64,000 bases of DNA, taken from positions 3,213 to 67,212 of the forward strand of contig JAVKIY010000006.1 of NCBI GenBank assembly GCA_031459235.1, read 5' to 3'. Source of the DNA: Fervidifonticultor_A tertius. GTDB lineage: Bacteria > Sysuimicrobiota > Sysuimicrobiia > Sysuimicrobiales > Humicultoraceae. Below, in pieces: positions 1-7,721 of this stretch (positions within the stretch are counted from its first letter, which is position 1; every line of letters begins with the position of its first letter). The translations under genes and the position numbers were made by a program. Under the pieces are notes generated by a model. The model saw only the letters and a list, made by a program, of their open reading frames with translations, was not told the origin of the DNA and made no database searches.

Positions 1-125
1 CGATGACCCTCGATGACGACCGCGCCCGGCGAGTAGACGCGCCGTCGAGGGTCCATCGTCAGGACGGTCCCGCCGCGCAGGACCTGGCGCGCGCCCGAAC
101 CGCCCGTCGTGCCCGCGTTCGTCAC
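1..125 (-). CDS. Amidohydrolase, N-terminal part (runs off left edge)
   Basis: Reading the minus strand from a GTG at 125 gives a leader followed by GGTVLTMDPRRRVYSPGAVV, the first beta-sandwich strands typical of the metal-dependent amidohydrolase superfamily (cytosine deaminase / TRZ-ATZ / imidazolonepropionase-like proteins, which begin with a G-T-V-x-T-M-D segment). An AGGAG sequence 8 bases upstream supports the start. Only about 41 codons are in the window, so the metal-binding HxH motif and substrate class cannot be seen. The gene diverges from the binding-protein gene at 317; the 191-base gap must hold both promoters, but I see no convincing -35/-10 pair in it. Confidence 0.7.
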   Translation of the reverse strand, partial: MTNAGTTGGSGARQVLRGGTVLTMDPRRRVYSPGAVVIEGH

Positions 126-316
126 CCAGTCGCTCCTCGCCTCGTGCGACGCCGCAGCACTTCCCAAGAAGCCGTCAAGAGGATTCACGCGACGACGACC
201 CGAACTCCTCCGCGACCTGGCACGGACGGCCCTCGACGAACCTCTCGGGACTCGCGTCGCCGCAACGACCGGCCCCGGTTGACGACCGCCTGCAGGATCC
301 AGTCCACGGCGAGGTG

Positions 317-1375
317 ATGGAAATGACGCGCGATCAGCTCACGCTCGTTGCGCCCGCGCTCAGCCGGCGGGCGTTCTTGCGTCTGGGAGGCGCGGCGGCG
401 CTGGTCGCAGCCGGCGGCCGGCTCGCGCGCGTCCTGCCGGCTTCCGCCCAGAGCGTGACGTCGGTCTCGACCCAGCTGGGGTGGCTCGCGAGCGTAGCCG
501 CGGCCGGCGACTTCGTCGCCATCGAGAAGGGCTACTATCGCGACGCCGGCATCGACGTGCGTATCCAGCCCGGGGGTCCGGCCATCGACCCGATCCAGAA
601 CGTGGCGAGCGGCGCCGCCGTCTTCGGAAACGCGGCGTCCAACGGCATCCTCGTCAACGCCCGGGCCCAGGGCCTCCCGCTGCGGGCCTTCGGCACGGTG
701 CTCCAGCGCCACCCGTTCGCGTTCTTCTACCTCCAGGAGTCCGGGATTCGCACGCCCCGCGACTTCGAGGGCAAGACCATCGGCATCCAGCCCACGGCGC
801 GCCCGCTGCTCCAGGCCGTGCTGAAGCGGCACCAGATCGCCGAGGACCGGGTCCGCGTCGTCTTCGTGGGCGGCGACATCTCCCCGCTGCTGGTCAAGCG
901 GGTGGACGTAATCACCGGTTGGGTCGTCGACCGGCTGCCGCAGTTCGAGAACCAGGGCTTCGGCGGCTCGATCAGATACCTGCGCCTGTGGGACCTGGGC
1001 ATCCGGATGTACGCCTACGTGTACTTCACCACCGACCAGGTCCTGCGCGACCGGCGCGATCTCGTGACGCGCTTCCTGAGCGCGAGCGCGAAGGGCTGGA
1101 TGTACGCCCGGGAGCAGCCGGTCGAGGCGGCCGACATCGTCATCCGGCGCACGACCGGGCTCGACCGCAGCATCGAGCTCCGGACGCTGCAGAACCAGAT
1201 TCCCTACATGACCTCCATCGCGACCAGGCAGCGCGGGTGGGGCTACATGGAGCCGAAAGTCTGGAGCGATCTGATCGAGACCTACCGCGCGCTGGATCAG
1301 ATCCCCAAGACGGTCGCGGTCGACGAGGTGGCGACCAACGAGTTCGTCGAGATGGCCAAGACGCCGAAGGTGTAG
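317..1375 (+). CDS. NMT1/SsuA-like ABC transporter substrate-binding protein
   Basis: Predicted periplasmic or surface solute-binding protein of the nitrate/sulfonate/taurine (NMT1/THI5, SsuA) type, 352 residues. The N-terminus carries a twin-arginine motif (SRRAFL, residues 16-21) followed by a hydrophobic stretch and a likely cleavage after the Ala-rich region (ASAQS), so export by Tat is likely. The body has the typical early TQLGW strand and a GKTIGIQP segment near residues 152-160. A GTG lies just before the chosen ATG, so the start is ambiguous by one codon. No permease or ATPase gene adjoins it; it is followed 9 bases later by the FAD oxidoreductase, so it probably either feeds a transporter encoded elsewhere or acts as a sensor. 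Ligand is unknown. Confidence 0.8.
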   Translation: MEMTRDQLTLVAPALSRRAFLRLGGAAALVAAGGRLARVLPASAQSVTSVSTQLGWLASVAAAGDFVAIEKGYYRDAGIDVRIQPGGPAIDPIQNVASGAAVFGNAASNGILVNARAQGLPLRAFGTVLQRHPFAFFYLQESGIRTPRDFEGKTIGIQPTARPLLQAVLKRHQIAEDRVRVVFVGGDISPLLVKRVDVITGWVVDRLPQFENQGFGGSIRYLRLWDLGIRMYAYVYFTTDQVLRDRRDLVTRFLSASAKGWMYAREQPVEAADIVIRRTTGLDRSIELRTLQNQIPYMTSIATRQRGWGYMEPKVWSDLIETYRALDQIPKTVAVDEVATNEFVEMAKTPKV

Positions 1376-1384
1376 GTCGAGCGC

Positions 1385-2695
1385 ATGCGCACCGCCACGG
1401 ACTACCGCGCCCTGCCGCTCGCCGGCGAGTGCGATGTGCTGGTCGTCGGCGGCGGCGCCGCGGGGGTATGCGCGGCGGTGGCCGCGGCCCGCAATGGCGC
1501 GCGGACGGTGCTGCTGGAGCGTAACCCGTTCCTCGGCGGCCGCGCGACCGCGAGCATGGTGCTCGTGCTCGACGACTACACGGACGGCCAGCAGATCACC
1601 GTCAAGGGCCTGGCGACCGAGTACGCGGAGCGCCTGAAGGCGGTGCAAGGGGCGGTGGACATCCCACCCGAGGCATGGACGCCGGAGAACCGGGGCCCCG
1701 ATTCTCCCGACTACGACCTGTGGGCGTCGTGGGGGTTCCTCTACTACTTCGTACCCGAGCCCCGACCCCTCACGTACGCGGTCTCGTTCGACCCCGAGGC
1801 GTACAAGCGGGTCTCCGAGGAGATGCTGCTGGAAGCCGGGGTGAAGTTCTCGCTGTTCACCGACATGCTCGACGTCGTGAAGGCCGACTCGCGCATCGTC
1901 GAGGTCGTGGCGCGGCGCCGCAACGGGCTCGTCCGCCTGGCGGCGCGGCAGGTGATCGACGCCTCCGGCGACGGCGACGTCATGGCCGCCGCCGGCACGC
2001 CGTTCGTCCACGGCAAGTACATGGTCACGCTGGTCCACCGCTACGGCGGCATCGACATCGACCGGTGGATGGCGTTCGAGAAGCAGCACCCCGGGCACGC
2101 GAAGGAACTCAACCGCGAGGTGCGTAGTCTCTACGGCGGCTCGTGGGACCGCTGGTGGATGCGGACGACCCTCCCCGGGGTCGTCTGGGTCAACGCCCCG
2201 CACCTGACCGGCTACGACGCGATCGACTCGGAGGACCTCACCCAGGCCACGCTCGAGGCGCGGCGTCGCATCTGGAAGGCGTTCGAGTTCATCCGCCGCC
2301 ACCTTCCCGGGTGGGAGCACTGTTACCTGATCGACACGTGCGCCGAGCTCGGCATGCGGCAGAGCCGGCTGCTCCAGGGACAGTACGTCGTCACGAAAGA
2401 CGATGTGTTCAACGGGAACCGGTTCCCCGACAGCATCGGCATGGGCCGCAACTACCACATGCCTTACCGCAGCATGGTGCCGGTGGACGTCCGCAACCTG
2501 CTGGTGGCGGGCCGGTGCTTCTCCTGCGAGCCCGGCGCCCAGCGCTCCGCCCGCGAGATCCCGCCGTGCATGGTCCTCGGTCAGGCCGCGGGCACGGCCG
2601 CGGCGCTGGCGGTCGCGCAGGACGTGGCGGTGCAGGACGTGGACATCGCGGAGCTCCAGCGCAGGCTCAGAAAGGACGGGGCGTACATCGTATGA
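1385..2695 (+). CDS. FAD-dependent oxidoreductase (FAD_oxidored family)
   Basis: 436-residue flavoprotein. The dinucleotide-binding motif VVGGGAAGVCAAVAAA lies at residues 20-35, followed by the strand ending in LLER (ribose-binding Glu). The later IDASGDGDVMAAAG segment and C-terminal LLVAGRCFS complete an FAD site as in the FAD_oxidored (PF12831) group, a family of uncharacterised dehydrogenases often found in catabolic operons. It sits between a binding protein and an aldehyde dehydrogenase; its TGA overlaps the next ATG (ATGA, 2692-2695), implying translational coupling. I infer that it oxidises an imported compound to an aldehyde or ketone used by the next gene, but the substrate cannot be read from sequence. 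Confidence 0.8.
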   Translation: MRTATDYRALPLAGECDVLVVGGGAAGVCAAVAAARNGARTVLLERNPFLGGRATASMVLVLDDYTDGQQITVKGLATEYAERLKAVQGAVDIPPEAWTPENRGPDSPDYDLWASWGFLYYFVPEPRPLTYAVSFDPEAYKRVSEEMLLEAGVKFSLFTDMLDVVKADSRIVEVVARRRNGLVRLAARQVIDASGDGDVMAAAGTPFVHGKYMVTLVHRYGGIDIDRWMAFEKQHPGHAKELNREVRSLYGGSWDRWWMRTTLPGVVWVNAPHLTGYDAIDSEDLTQATLEARRRIWKAFEFIRRHLPGWEHCYLIDTCAELGMRQSRLLQGQYVVTKDDVFNGNRFPDSIGMGRNYHMPYRSMVPVDVRNLLVAGRCFSCEPGAQRSAREIPPCMVLGQAAGTAAALAVAQDVAVQDVDIAELQRRLRKDGAYIV

Positions 2696-4173
2696 GCGCA
2701 CGGGCGGTCCAGACCACGCGGGAGTGCCTGCACCTGATCGGCGGCCGCTGGGTCCCCTCGGCGTCGGGCCAGACCTTCGAGGACCGCAACCCGGCGAACG
2801 CGGCGGACGTGGTCGCCACCTTCCCGGTCGGCGGCCGCGAGGAGGCGACCGCCGCGGTCGAGGCCGCCGCCGCGGCCTACCCTGCCTGGAGTCACGAGGC
2901 GCCCAACCGCCGCGCGGCCGTGCTGCTCCGCGCGGCCGCGGTCCTCCGCGGCCGGCTCGAGGAGGTCACGCGCGACTTCGTCCGCGAGGAGGGCAAGCCG
3001 ATCACCGAGGCGCGCGCGGAGGTCCTCCGCGCCGCCGAGGTCCTCGAGTACTTCGCGGGCGAAGCGCCGCGGATGAGCGGCGAGACGCTCCCCTCGTCCC
3101 GGCCCGGCGTCTTCCTCTACACCCTGCGCCGGCCGCTGGGCGTGGTCGGCGTCATCACCCCGTGGAACTTCCCGATCGCGATCCCGGCGTGGAAGATCGC
3201 GCCCGCGCTCGCCTGCGGCAACACCGTGGTCTTCAAGCCCGCCTCGCAGGCGCCGCTGTCGGGCTGGTACCTGGCCCAGGCGCTGCACGAGGCCGGCTTG
3301 CCGGCCGGCGTGCTGAACCTCGTGACCGGCCCGGGCGGCGCGGTCGGTGGTACCATCATCGACCACCCGGCGGTACGCGCCATTTCGTTCACCGGCTCCA
3401 CCGAGATCGGTACTCGCGTTTACCAGGCGGGCTCGCAGCGTACCGCCCGGGTGCAGTGCGAAATGGGCGGCAAGAACCCGCTGGTGGTGCTCGCCGACGC
3501 GGACCTCGACCTGGCGGTGCGGCTCGCCGTCGAGGGCGCTTTCTCCGGTACCGGGCAGAAGTGCACGGCCACCAGCCGCGTCATCGTGGAGCGCCCCGTG
3601 CACGACGCCTTCCTGCGCCGGCTCGTCGAGGCGACGCGCGCGCTCGTCGTCGGCGACCCGCTCGACGAGCGAACGTTCGTCGGCCCGACCGTGGACGAGG
3701 CGCAGATGGCCAAGGTCCTCGAGTACGTGGAGATCGGGCGGCGCGAGGGCGCGGAGTTGCTCTGCGGCGGCACGCGCCTCACCGAGGGCGACCTGGGCCG
3801 CGGCTACTTCGTCGCGCCCGCGGTCTTCGCGGGGGTCCGGCCGGAGATGCGCATCGCCCGGGAGGAGATCTTCGGCCCGGTCGTCGGTGTCATGCCGGCT
3901 GAGGACTTCGACGACGCCGTCGCGCTCGCCAACCAGACGCAGTTCGGGCTCTCGGCGAGCATCGTGACCGGCAGCCTGGCGCGAGCCCACGCGTTCACCG
4001 AGCGCGTCGAGGCCGGGCTGGTGATGGTCAACCTGCCCACCGTCGGCGTGGAGTACCAGGCGCCGTTCGGCGGCACAAAGGCCTCGGGCACGGCGTTCAA
4101 GGAGCAGGGGAAGGCCGCGGTCGAGTTCTACACCGAGACGCGGACCGTGGCGCTGCGGCCGGCAGGGGCCTAG
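2692..4173 (+). CDS. Aldehyde dehydrogenase, NAD(P)-dependent
   Basis: 493-residue aldehyde dehydrogenase with all class hallmarks: TPWNFP, the cofactor motif FTGSTEIG, the general base in EMGGKNP and the nucleophile Cys291 in GTGQKCTATSR; EIFGPV is present near the C-terminus. The overall pattern, including the C-terminal PFGGTKASG segment, resembles alpha-ketoglutarate-semialdehyde dehydrogenases, but closely related subfamilies share it, so that assignment is only a suggestion. The start is fixed by the ATGA overlap with the FAD oxidoreductase. It is cytosolic and last in the 317-4173 operon. Confidence 0.9.
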   Translation: MSARAVQTTRECLHLIGGRWVPSASGQTFEDRNPANAADVVATFPVGGREEATAAVEAAAAAYPAWSHEAPNRRAAVLLRAAAVLRGRLEEVTRDFVREEGKPITEARAEVLRAAEVLEYFAGEAPRMSGETLPSSRPGVFLYTLRRPLGVVGVITPWNFPIAIPAWKIAPALACGNTVVFKPASQAPLSGWYLAQALHEAGLPAGVLNLVTGPGGAVGGTIIDHPAVRAISFTGSTEIGTRVYQAGSQRTARVQCEMGGKNPLVVLADADLDLAVRLAVEGAFSGTGQKCTATSRVIVERPVHDAFLRRLVEATRALVVGDPLDERTFVGPTVDEAQMAKVLEYVEIGRREGAELLCGGTRLTEGDLGRGYFVAPAVFAGVRPEMRIAREEIFGPVVGVMPAEDFDDAVALANQTQFGLSASIVTGSLARAHAFTERVEAGLVMVNLPTVGVEYQAPFGGTKASGTAFKEQGKAAVEFYTETRTVALRPAGA

Positions 4174-4226
4174 CACCGCGCCGGCGTTGGCCCGGCCCGC
4201 GGCGCGGAAGACGGTTCCTCGGGTGG

Positions 4227-4631
4227 CTACGGCCGAATCGCAAAGCGGCCGTACTGGCGAAAGTGATCGTCGAAGGTGAAGACCGCCTCGAGACCCAGTC
4301 GCTCCATCAGGGCGAAACTCGTGCAGTCGGTGAAGCTGAAGTCCTTGTCTGCGAAGCCTCGGAAGATCCGCCAGGCCACCTCGATGACGTCCGAGGTGAG
4401 GTACTCGACCCGGAGCACCCGGCTGGCCCGTATGTCTTCGCCGAACTGAACGGCAACCGCATGCCCGGCACGCAGCCGCATCAGCGTGTACGTTTCGTCG
4501 AGGACGTAGTCGCTGGTTACGAACGCCTGTCCTTGCTCCAGTGCTGCGGTGCGGAATGCGAGAGCCGCATTGTGGTGAGCGTCGCGTCGATTCTCCACGG
4601 CGAGAAAGGCGGCCGTGTCCACGAAGATCAT
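4227..4631 (-). CDS. PIN-domain toxin (VapC-like)
   Basis: 134-residue PIN-domain protein. The acidic metal-binding residues are visible: Asp in the opening FVDTAAFLA, Glu in DYVLDETYTL, and Asp residues in the C-terminal DKDFSFTDCTSFALM stretch, followed by VFTFDDHF. VapC toxins of this type are Mg-dependent endoribonucleases that cut tRNA or rRNA. Its start overlaps the stop of the antitoxin gene by 4 bases, the usual antitoxin-first arrangement. It is probably neutral in normal growth and released under stress. The RNA target is not predictable from sequence. Confidence 0.88.
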   Translation of the reverse strand: MIFVDTAAFLAVENRRDAHHNAALAFRTAALEQGQAFVTSDYVLDETYTLMRLRAGHAVAVQFGEDIRASRVLRVEYLTSDVIEVAWRIFRGFADKDFSFTDCTSFALMERLGLEAVFTFDDHFRQYGRFAIRP

Positions 4632-4885
4632 CCGTCTCCTCGCGGCGGGTAGAGATACCGATCGTGTCGCTCTGCCAGGTCCGATGGCCCCTCGAAGGAA
4701 CCGCTTCGGCGGGCGAATGGATCCTCGTGGTAGGCGTTCCGGACATTTTCGGGAGGCCGGGCGCGGCGTTCGGCGATGAGTTGCCTGATGAGGGCGGAAA
4801 CCGTGGTGCCCCTTGATGCGGCTTCTCTCCGCAGGAACTCGTGCTGGTCGATAGGGAGCTCAATGGTCAAACGCTTGGTAGCCAT
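4628..4885 (-). CDS. Ribbon-helix-helix antitoxin (VapB/CopG-like)
   Basis: 85-residue protein. Residues 1-45 have the ribbon-helix-helix pattern: a basic beta strand (TKRLTIELP) followed by two helices with a TTVSALIRQLI turn. RHH proteins bind operator DNA as dimers through the beta ribbon. The C-terminal half, rich in Arg/Pro and acidic residues, would wrap and block the toxin. The gene is first in the pair, preceded by a consensus promoter and triple GTAC repeat, which suggests classical autoregulation. Confidence 0.85.
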   Translation of the reverse strand: MATKRLTIELPIDQHEFLRREAASRGTTVSALIRQLIAERRARPPENVRNAYHEDPFARRSGSFEGPSDLAERHDRYLYPPRGDG

Positions 4886-4902
4886 AACACCCCTGCAGGC
4901 AC

Positions 4903-4922
4903 GTACACACGTACATCTGTAC
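4903..4922. promoter_or_regulatory. Putative antitoxin operator: three GTAC sites at 8-bp spacing
   Basis: GTAC occurs at 4903, 4911 and 4919, exactly 8 bases apart, between the -10 box and the antitoxin start. Each GTAC is itself a palindrome, so the array can be read as overlapping inverted repeats. RHH regulators commonly bind tandem short sites at roughly this spacing, and the position, just downstream of the transcription start, fits autorepression. Binding itself is inferred. Confidence 0.55.
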
Positions 4923-4928
4923 AGTTAC

Positions 4929-4958
4929 ATTATACCCAGTCGAGCAGTATCCAGTCAA
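4929..4958 (-). promoter_or_regulatory. Consensus sigma70-type promoter of the toxin-antitoxin pair
   Basis: On the minus strand TTGACT (4958-4953) is followed after 18 bases by a perfect TATAAT (4934-4929). Transcription would begin near 4922, on the edge of the GTAC array, and read into the antitoxin gene at 4885. It is the best promoter I can see in the window and lies in an AT-richer island. Confidence 0.75.
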
Positions 4959-5034
4959 TACGGACCGAACTCGTCCGAACGACCTCCCAGCCACCTCAGG
5001 TGACCTGGCCGGCGGGTAGCCACGCGGAGCGCGC

Positions 5035-6063
5035 CTAGCCGCCCCAGACCTGCCGCATCACGCGCAGCGAGTTGCCGCCGATGATCTTCTTGACGTCCTC
5101 GGGCCTGTAGCCCCGCTCTAGCAGCCGGCGCGTGATCTTGGGCCAGTCGCCCAGGCCCTCCTCGAGCCCCTGCATCGCCGGGAACTCCGGGAACTTCTGG
5201 TGGAAACCGCCGGTGGTGCCCGGGTAGTGGCGCCGCAGCGAGGCCCGCAACTCCGGCGGGTAGGCGCCCTTCGTCGCCTCGGAGTCGGTGCCGATCGCGA
5301 CGTGGTCCACTCCCACCAGGTTGACGGCGTAGTCGATGCAGTCCACGAACTCGTCGATCGTCGGCGGCGCCTCGCCCCCGCGCCAGTTCAGGGCCGGGAA
5401 CGACGAGCAGCCCACCAGGCCCCCCCGCGCCGCGACGGCCTTCATTTGCTCGTCGCTGATGTTGCGCGGCACGGGCACGAGCGCGTAGGGGTTCGAGTGT
5501 GTGAACACGCACGGCTTCTCCGAGACCTCGATGGCCTCCAGCGAGGTGCGCCGTCCGACGTGGCTGAGGTCGATCAGGATGCCCACGCGGTTCATCTCGC
5601 GGATCACCGCGCGCCCGAACTTGCTGAGGCCCGCGTCGGTGTCCTCGAAGACGCCGTCGCCGATGTAGTTACGCGTGTTGTAGGTGAGCTGGACCGTCCG
5701 CACGCCCAGCCGCCAGAACGTCTCGACGCGCTCCAGACTCGACCCGATCGGCCGCGCGTTCTGGAAGGCCAGGATGATGCCGACGCGGCCCTCGTGCTTG
5801 AGCCGCTCGATGTGCGCGGCGCTCTCCACGATCGCCAGTTTGGGATCGCCCCGGACGACCGCGTAGTACTCCTCGATGCGGCGGACCGCGGCCTCGAAGT
5901 CGTCATCGGGCCAGGGCGTGGTCACGTTGAGCGCGGTGACGCCGGCGCGCTCCAGTCGGTCGGTGTAGCCGCGGCAGAAGAACGTCGTGCCGTCGATGAC
6001 GATGGACTCGCGGTGCAGCGCTTCCGCGGCCGACGCGGCCGGCGCGGCGCTCGGTGTGACCAT
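5035..6063 (-). CDS. M19 membrane-dipeptidase-family protein with altered metal site
   Basis: 342-residue TIM-barrel protein of peptidase family M19 (renal dipeptidase-like). The conserved histidines are present in IDLSHVG (His168) and FTHS (His189), as is the Asp of IGTD (Asp260). However, the first metal-binding motif, normally DGHxD, reads DGTTF (residues 24-28), and the bridging glutamate of the usual EGGH motif is replaced by Gln101 in AFQNARPIG. A binuclear zinc site therefore cannot form in the standard way. The product is cytosolic (no signal peptide). It follows an ABC importer operon but is separated from it by a terminator. The same changes occur in the paralogue at 47619-48803. 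Function: possibly a hydrolase with a single metal, or a non-peptidase. Confidence 0.75.
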   Translation of the reverse strand: MVTPSAAPAASAAEALHRESIVIDGTTFFCRGYTDRLERAGVTALNVTTPWPDDDFEAAVRRIEEYYAVVRGDPKLAIVESAAHIERLKHEGRVGIILAFQNARPIGSSLERVETFWRLGVRTVQLTYNTRNYIGDGVFEDTDAGLSKFGRAVIREMNRVGILIDLSHVGRRTSLEAIEVSEKPCVFTHSNPYALVPVPRNISDEQMKAVAARGGLVGCSSFPALNWRGGEAPPTIDEFVDCIDYAVNLVGVDHVAIGTDSEATKGAYPPELRASLRRHYPGTTGGFHQKFPEFPAMQGLEEGLGDWPKITRRLLERGYRPEDVKKIIGGNSLRVMRQVWGG

Positions 6064-6080
6064 GGGGTCCCTCCTCGATG

Positions 6081-6099
6081 CGATTCGGTACGATTCGGT
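6081..6099. repeat. Short tandem direct repeat
   Basis: CGATTCGGT occurs twice with a 10-base period just upstream of the M19-family gene start at 6063. It may be a regulator site or simply a replication-slippage product; nothing else supports a function. Confidence 0.4.
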
Positions 6100-6116
6100 C
6101 GGGGTGCAAAACGGAC

Positions 6117-6145
6117 GCGGGGCCCGGGACGAGCCCGGGCCCCGC
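6117..6145 (-). terminator. Intrinsic terminator after the first peptide importer
   Basis: A perfect 12-bp GC stem (GCGGGGCCCGGG and its complement) encloses a 5-base loop. Read on the minus strand it lies 9 bases beyond the binding-protein stop codon and is followed within a few bases by TTTT, the pattern of a Rho-independent terminator. It separates the importer operon from the M19-family gene. Confidence 0.7.
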
Positions 6146-6154
6146 GCGGCGTGC

Positions 6155-7696
6155 CTACCGCTTGTAGACCTTGGCGAAGTAGAGGAACTGGTCCTTGTGC
6201 GGCCGCCACCCGGCCACGCTCTTGCTCGTCGCGTAGATGTCCGATGGCGCGAAGAGCGGAACGCCGGTGGGGTCGTCCTGGAGCAGCTCGCTGATCTGCC
6301 GGTAGATGCGCAACCGGTCCTGGTCGCTCGCCATCCCCGCGGCGCGCACCACCATCTCGTCGAAGTCCGGCCGGCACCAGTACGCGTACCGGAAGTTGCA
6401 CATGAACTGCACGAAGAAGTAGTGGGCGTCCGGCGGCGGCAGCGAGCCCGAGTAGAACATGTCGCGCAGGCCGAGCTGGGAGAGCTGGGTCAGGAACTCG
6501 CCTGGTTCGAGGACTACCTGGCGCGTCCGCACGCCAACCCGCAGGAGCTGCGCCGCGATGACCTCGCTGATCTCCTTGTCCTGCGCGTACCGACCGTGCG
6601 GGTACTTGAACGTGATCTCGAACCCGTTGGGGAAGCCAGCCTCCGCCAGCATCCGCTTGGTCCGCTCGGGGTCATAGGGGTAGGGCTTCAGCCCCTGGAT
6701 GTAGCCGAAGTACTCGGGGGTCAGCGGCTGAGCGTCGAGCTGGCGCGCACGTCCCTTCAGCACGGTCCGGATGATCGAGGGCGTGTCCACCGCGTACTGC
6801 AGCGCCTGGCGGACCTTCTTGTTCTGGAGCGGCCCCTCCCACTTGGAGGCCGTCGTGAGTCGGAAGATGCGCATCCCGCGGATGGCGTGCACCGCCAGGT
6901 TCGGGTCGTTGCTGACGCGGTCCACCGCGTCGAGCGGAATCTCGATCCCCAGGTCGATATCACCTGCCTGTAGCGCGGCCACGCGCGCCGCGCCTTCGGG
7001 GATGGGCCGGAAGATCAGGCGCCGGATGCGCGGCGCCCCGCCCCAGTAGTCGGTGTTCGCCTCGAAGACCACGCGGTCGTCCTTCACCCACTCGACGAAC
7101 TTGTAGGGGCCGGTGCCGACCGGCGCGGTGCAGAACCCGCGCAGCAGCCCCACCCGCTCGGTGTACTGGGGCGGGTACTGGAAGGAACCGAGGGCGAGCG
7201 CCGACAGCATCAGCCGCTCGGAAGTCGGGCCCTTGCCCTTGATGTCCACAGTGTAGAGGTCGACGACCTCCACCCGGGAAAGGTGCGAGATGAACAGGGC
7301 CAGCGACGGTGCCCGCAGCATCTGCTCCAGGCTGTAACGCGCGCTGTTCGCGTTGAACTCCTCGCCGTTGGTGAAGCGCACGCCGCGGCGTAGGTGGACG
7401 CGCAGGGTGTCGGGCGCGGTCTTCTCCCAACGGATGGCGAGCTCGGGCGTGTAGCCGAGCGAGTCGGGCGAGAACTGGACCAGGCGCTCCACCACCTGGC
7501 CGCTCACGTTCTTGTCCTGCTGCGCCGTGCCGAACAGCGGCGAGAGGCATCGCGGGTCGAAACCCTGCGCCACGACCAGCGTGTCCTGCGGAACGCGCGG
7601 CGCGCCGCGGGCCGCCGGCAGGGCGCCCAGGCCCAGCGCGGCGAGCACCCCGACGGTCATCACCAGGCGGAGGATGTGCGTGCGACTCGATCTCAT
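6155..7696 (-). CDS. Peptide/nickel-type ABC substrate-binding protein (SBP_bac_5)
   Basis: 513-residue solute-binding protein of the DppA/OppA family. The ATG at 7696 is preceded by AGGGGGG at proper spacing and starts a Sec signal peptide (basic start, hydrophobic LVMTVGVLAALGLGAL, Ala-rich cleavage region). The mature part has family segments such as LRVHLRRGVRFTNGEEF and VGTGPYKFVEW. It captures a small organic solute outside the membrane for the two permeases upstream. Peptide-type binding proteins of this family also carry opines, glycosides or other ligands. The neighbouring deacylase suggests an N-acylated ligand, which is inference. Confidence 0.9.
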   Translation of the reverse strand: MRSSRTHILRLVMTVGVLAALGLGALPAARGAPRVPQDTLVVAQGFDPRCLSPLFGTAQQDKNVSGQVVERLVQFSPDSLGYTPELAIRWEKTAPDTLRVHLRRGVRFTNGEEFNANSARYSLEQMLRAPSLALFISHLSRVEVVDLYTVDIKGKGPTSERLMLSALALGSFQYPPQYTERVGLLRGFCTAPVGTGPYKFVEWVKDDRVVFEANTDYWGGAPRIRRLIFRPIPEGAARVAALQAGDIDLGIEIPLDAVDRVSNDPNLAVHAIRGMRIFRLTTASKWEGPLQNKKVRQALQYAVDTPSIIRTVLKGRARQLDAQPLTPEYFGYIQGLKPYPYDPERTKRMLAEAGFPNGFEITFKYPHGRYAQDKEISEVIAAQLLRVGVRTRQVVLEPGEFLTQLSQLGLRDMFYSGSLPPPDAHYFFVQFMCNFRYAYWCRPDFDEMVVRAAGMASDQDRLRIYRQISELLQDDPTGVPLFAPSDIYATSKSVAGWRPHKDQFLYFAKVYKR

Positions 7697-7721
7697 CGTA
7701 ACCCCCCTTCGTGCGGATTCA

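Noticed and set aside
3..317. Plus-strand frame at the left edge
   Set aside because: The opposite strand encodes a convincing amidohydrolase start with a ribosome-binding site, so the plus-strand frame is its shadow.
185..2701. Very long open frame on the minus strand (838 codons)
   Set aside because: It is antisense to three well-supported genes; composition is Arg/His/Asp/Gly-rich with no domain pattern, as expected for a high-GC shadow frame.
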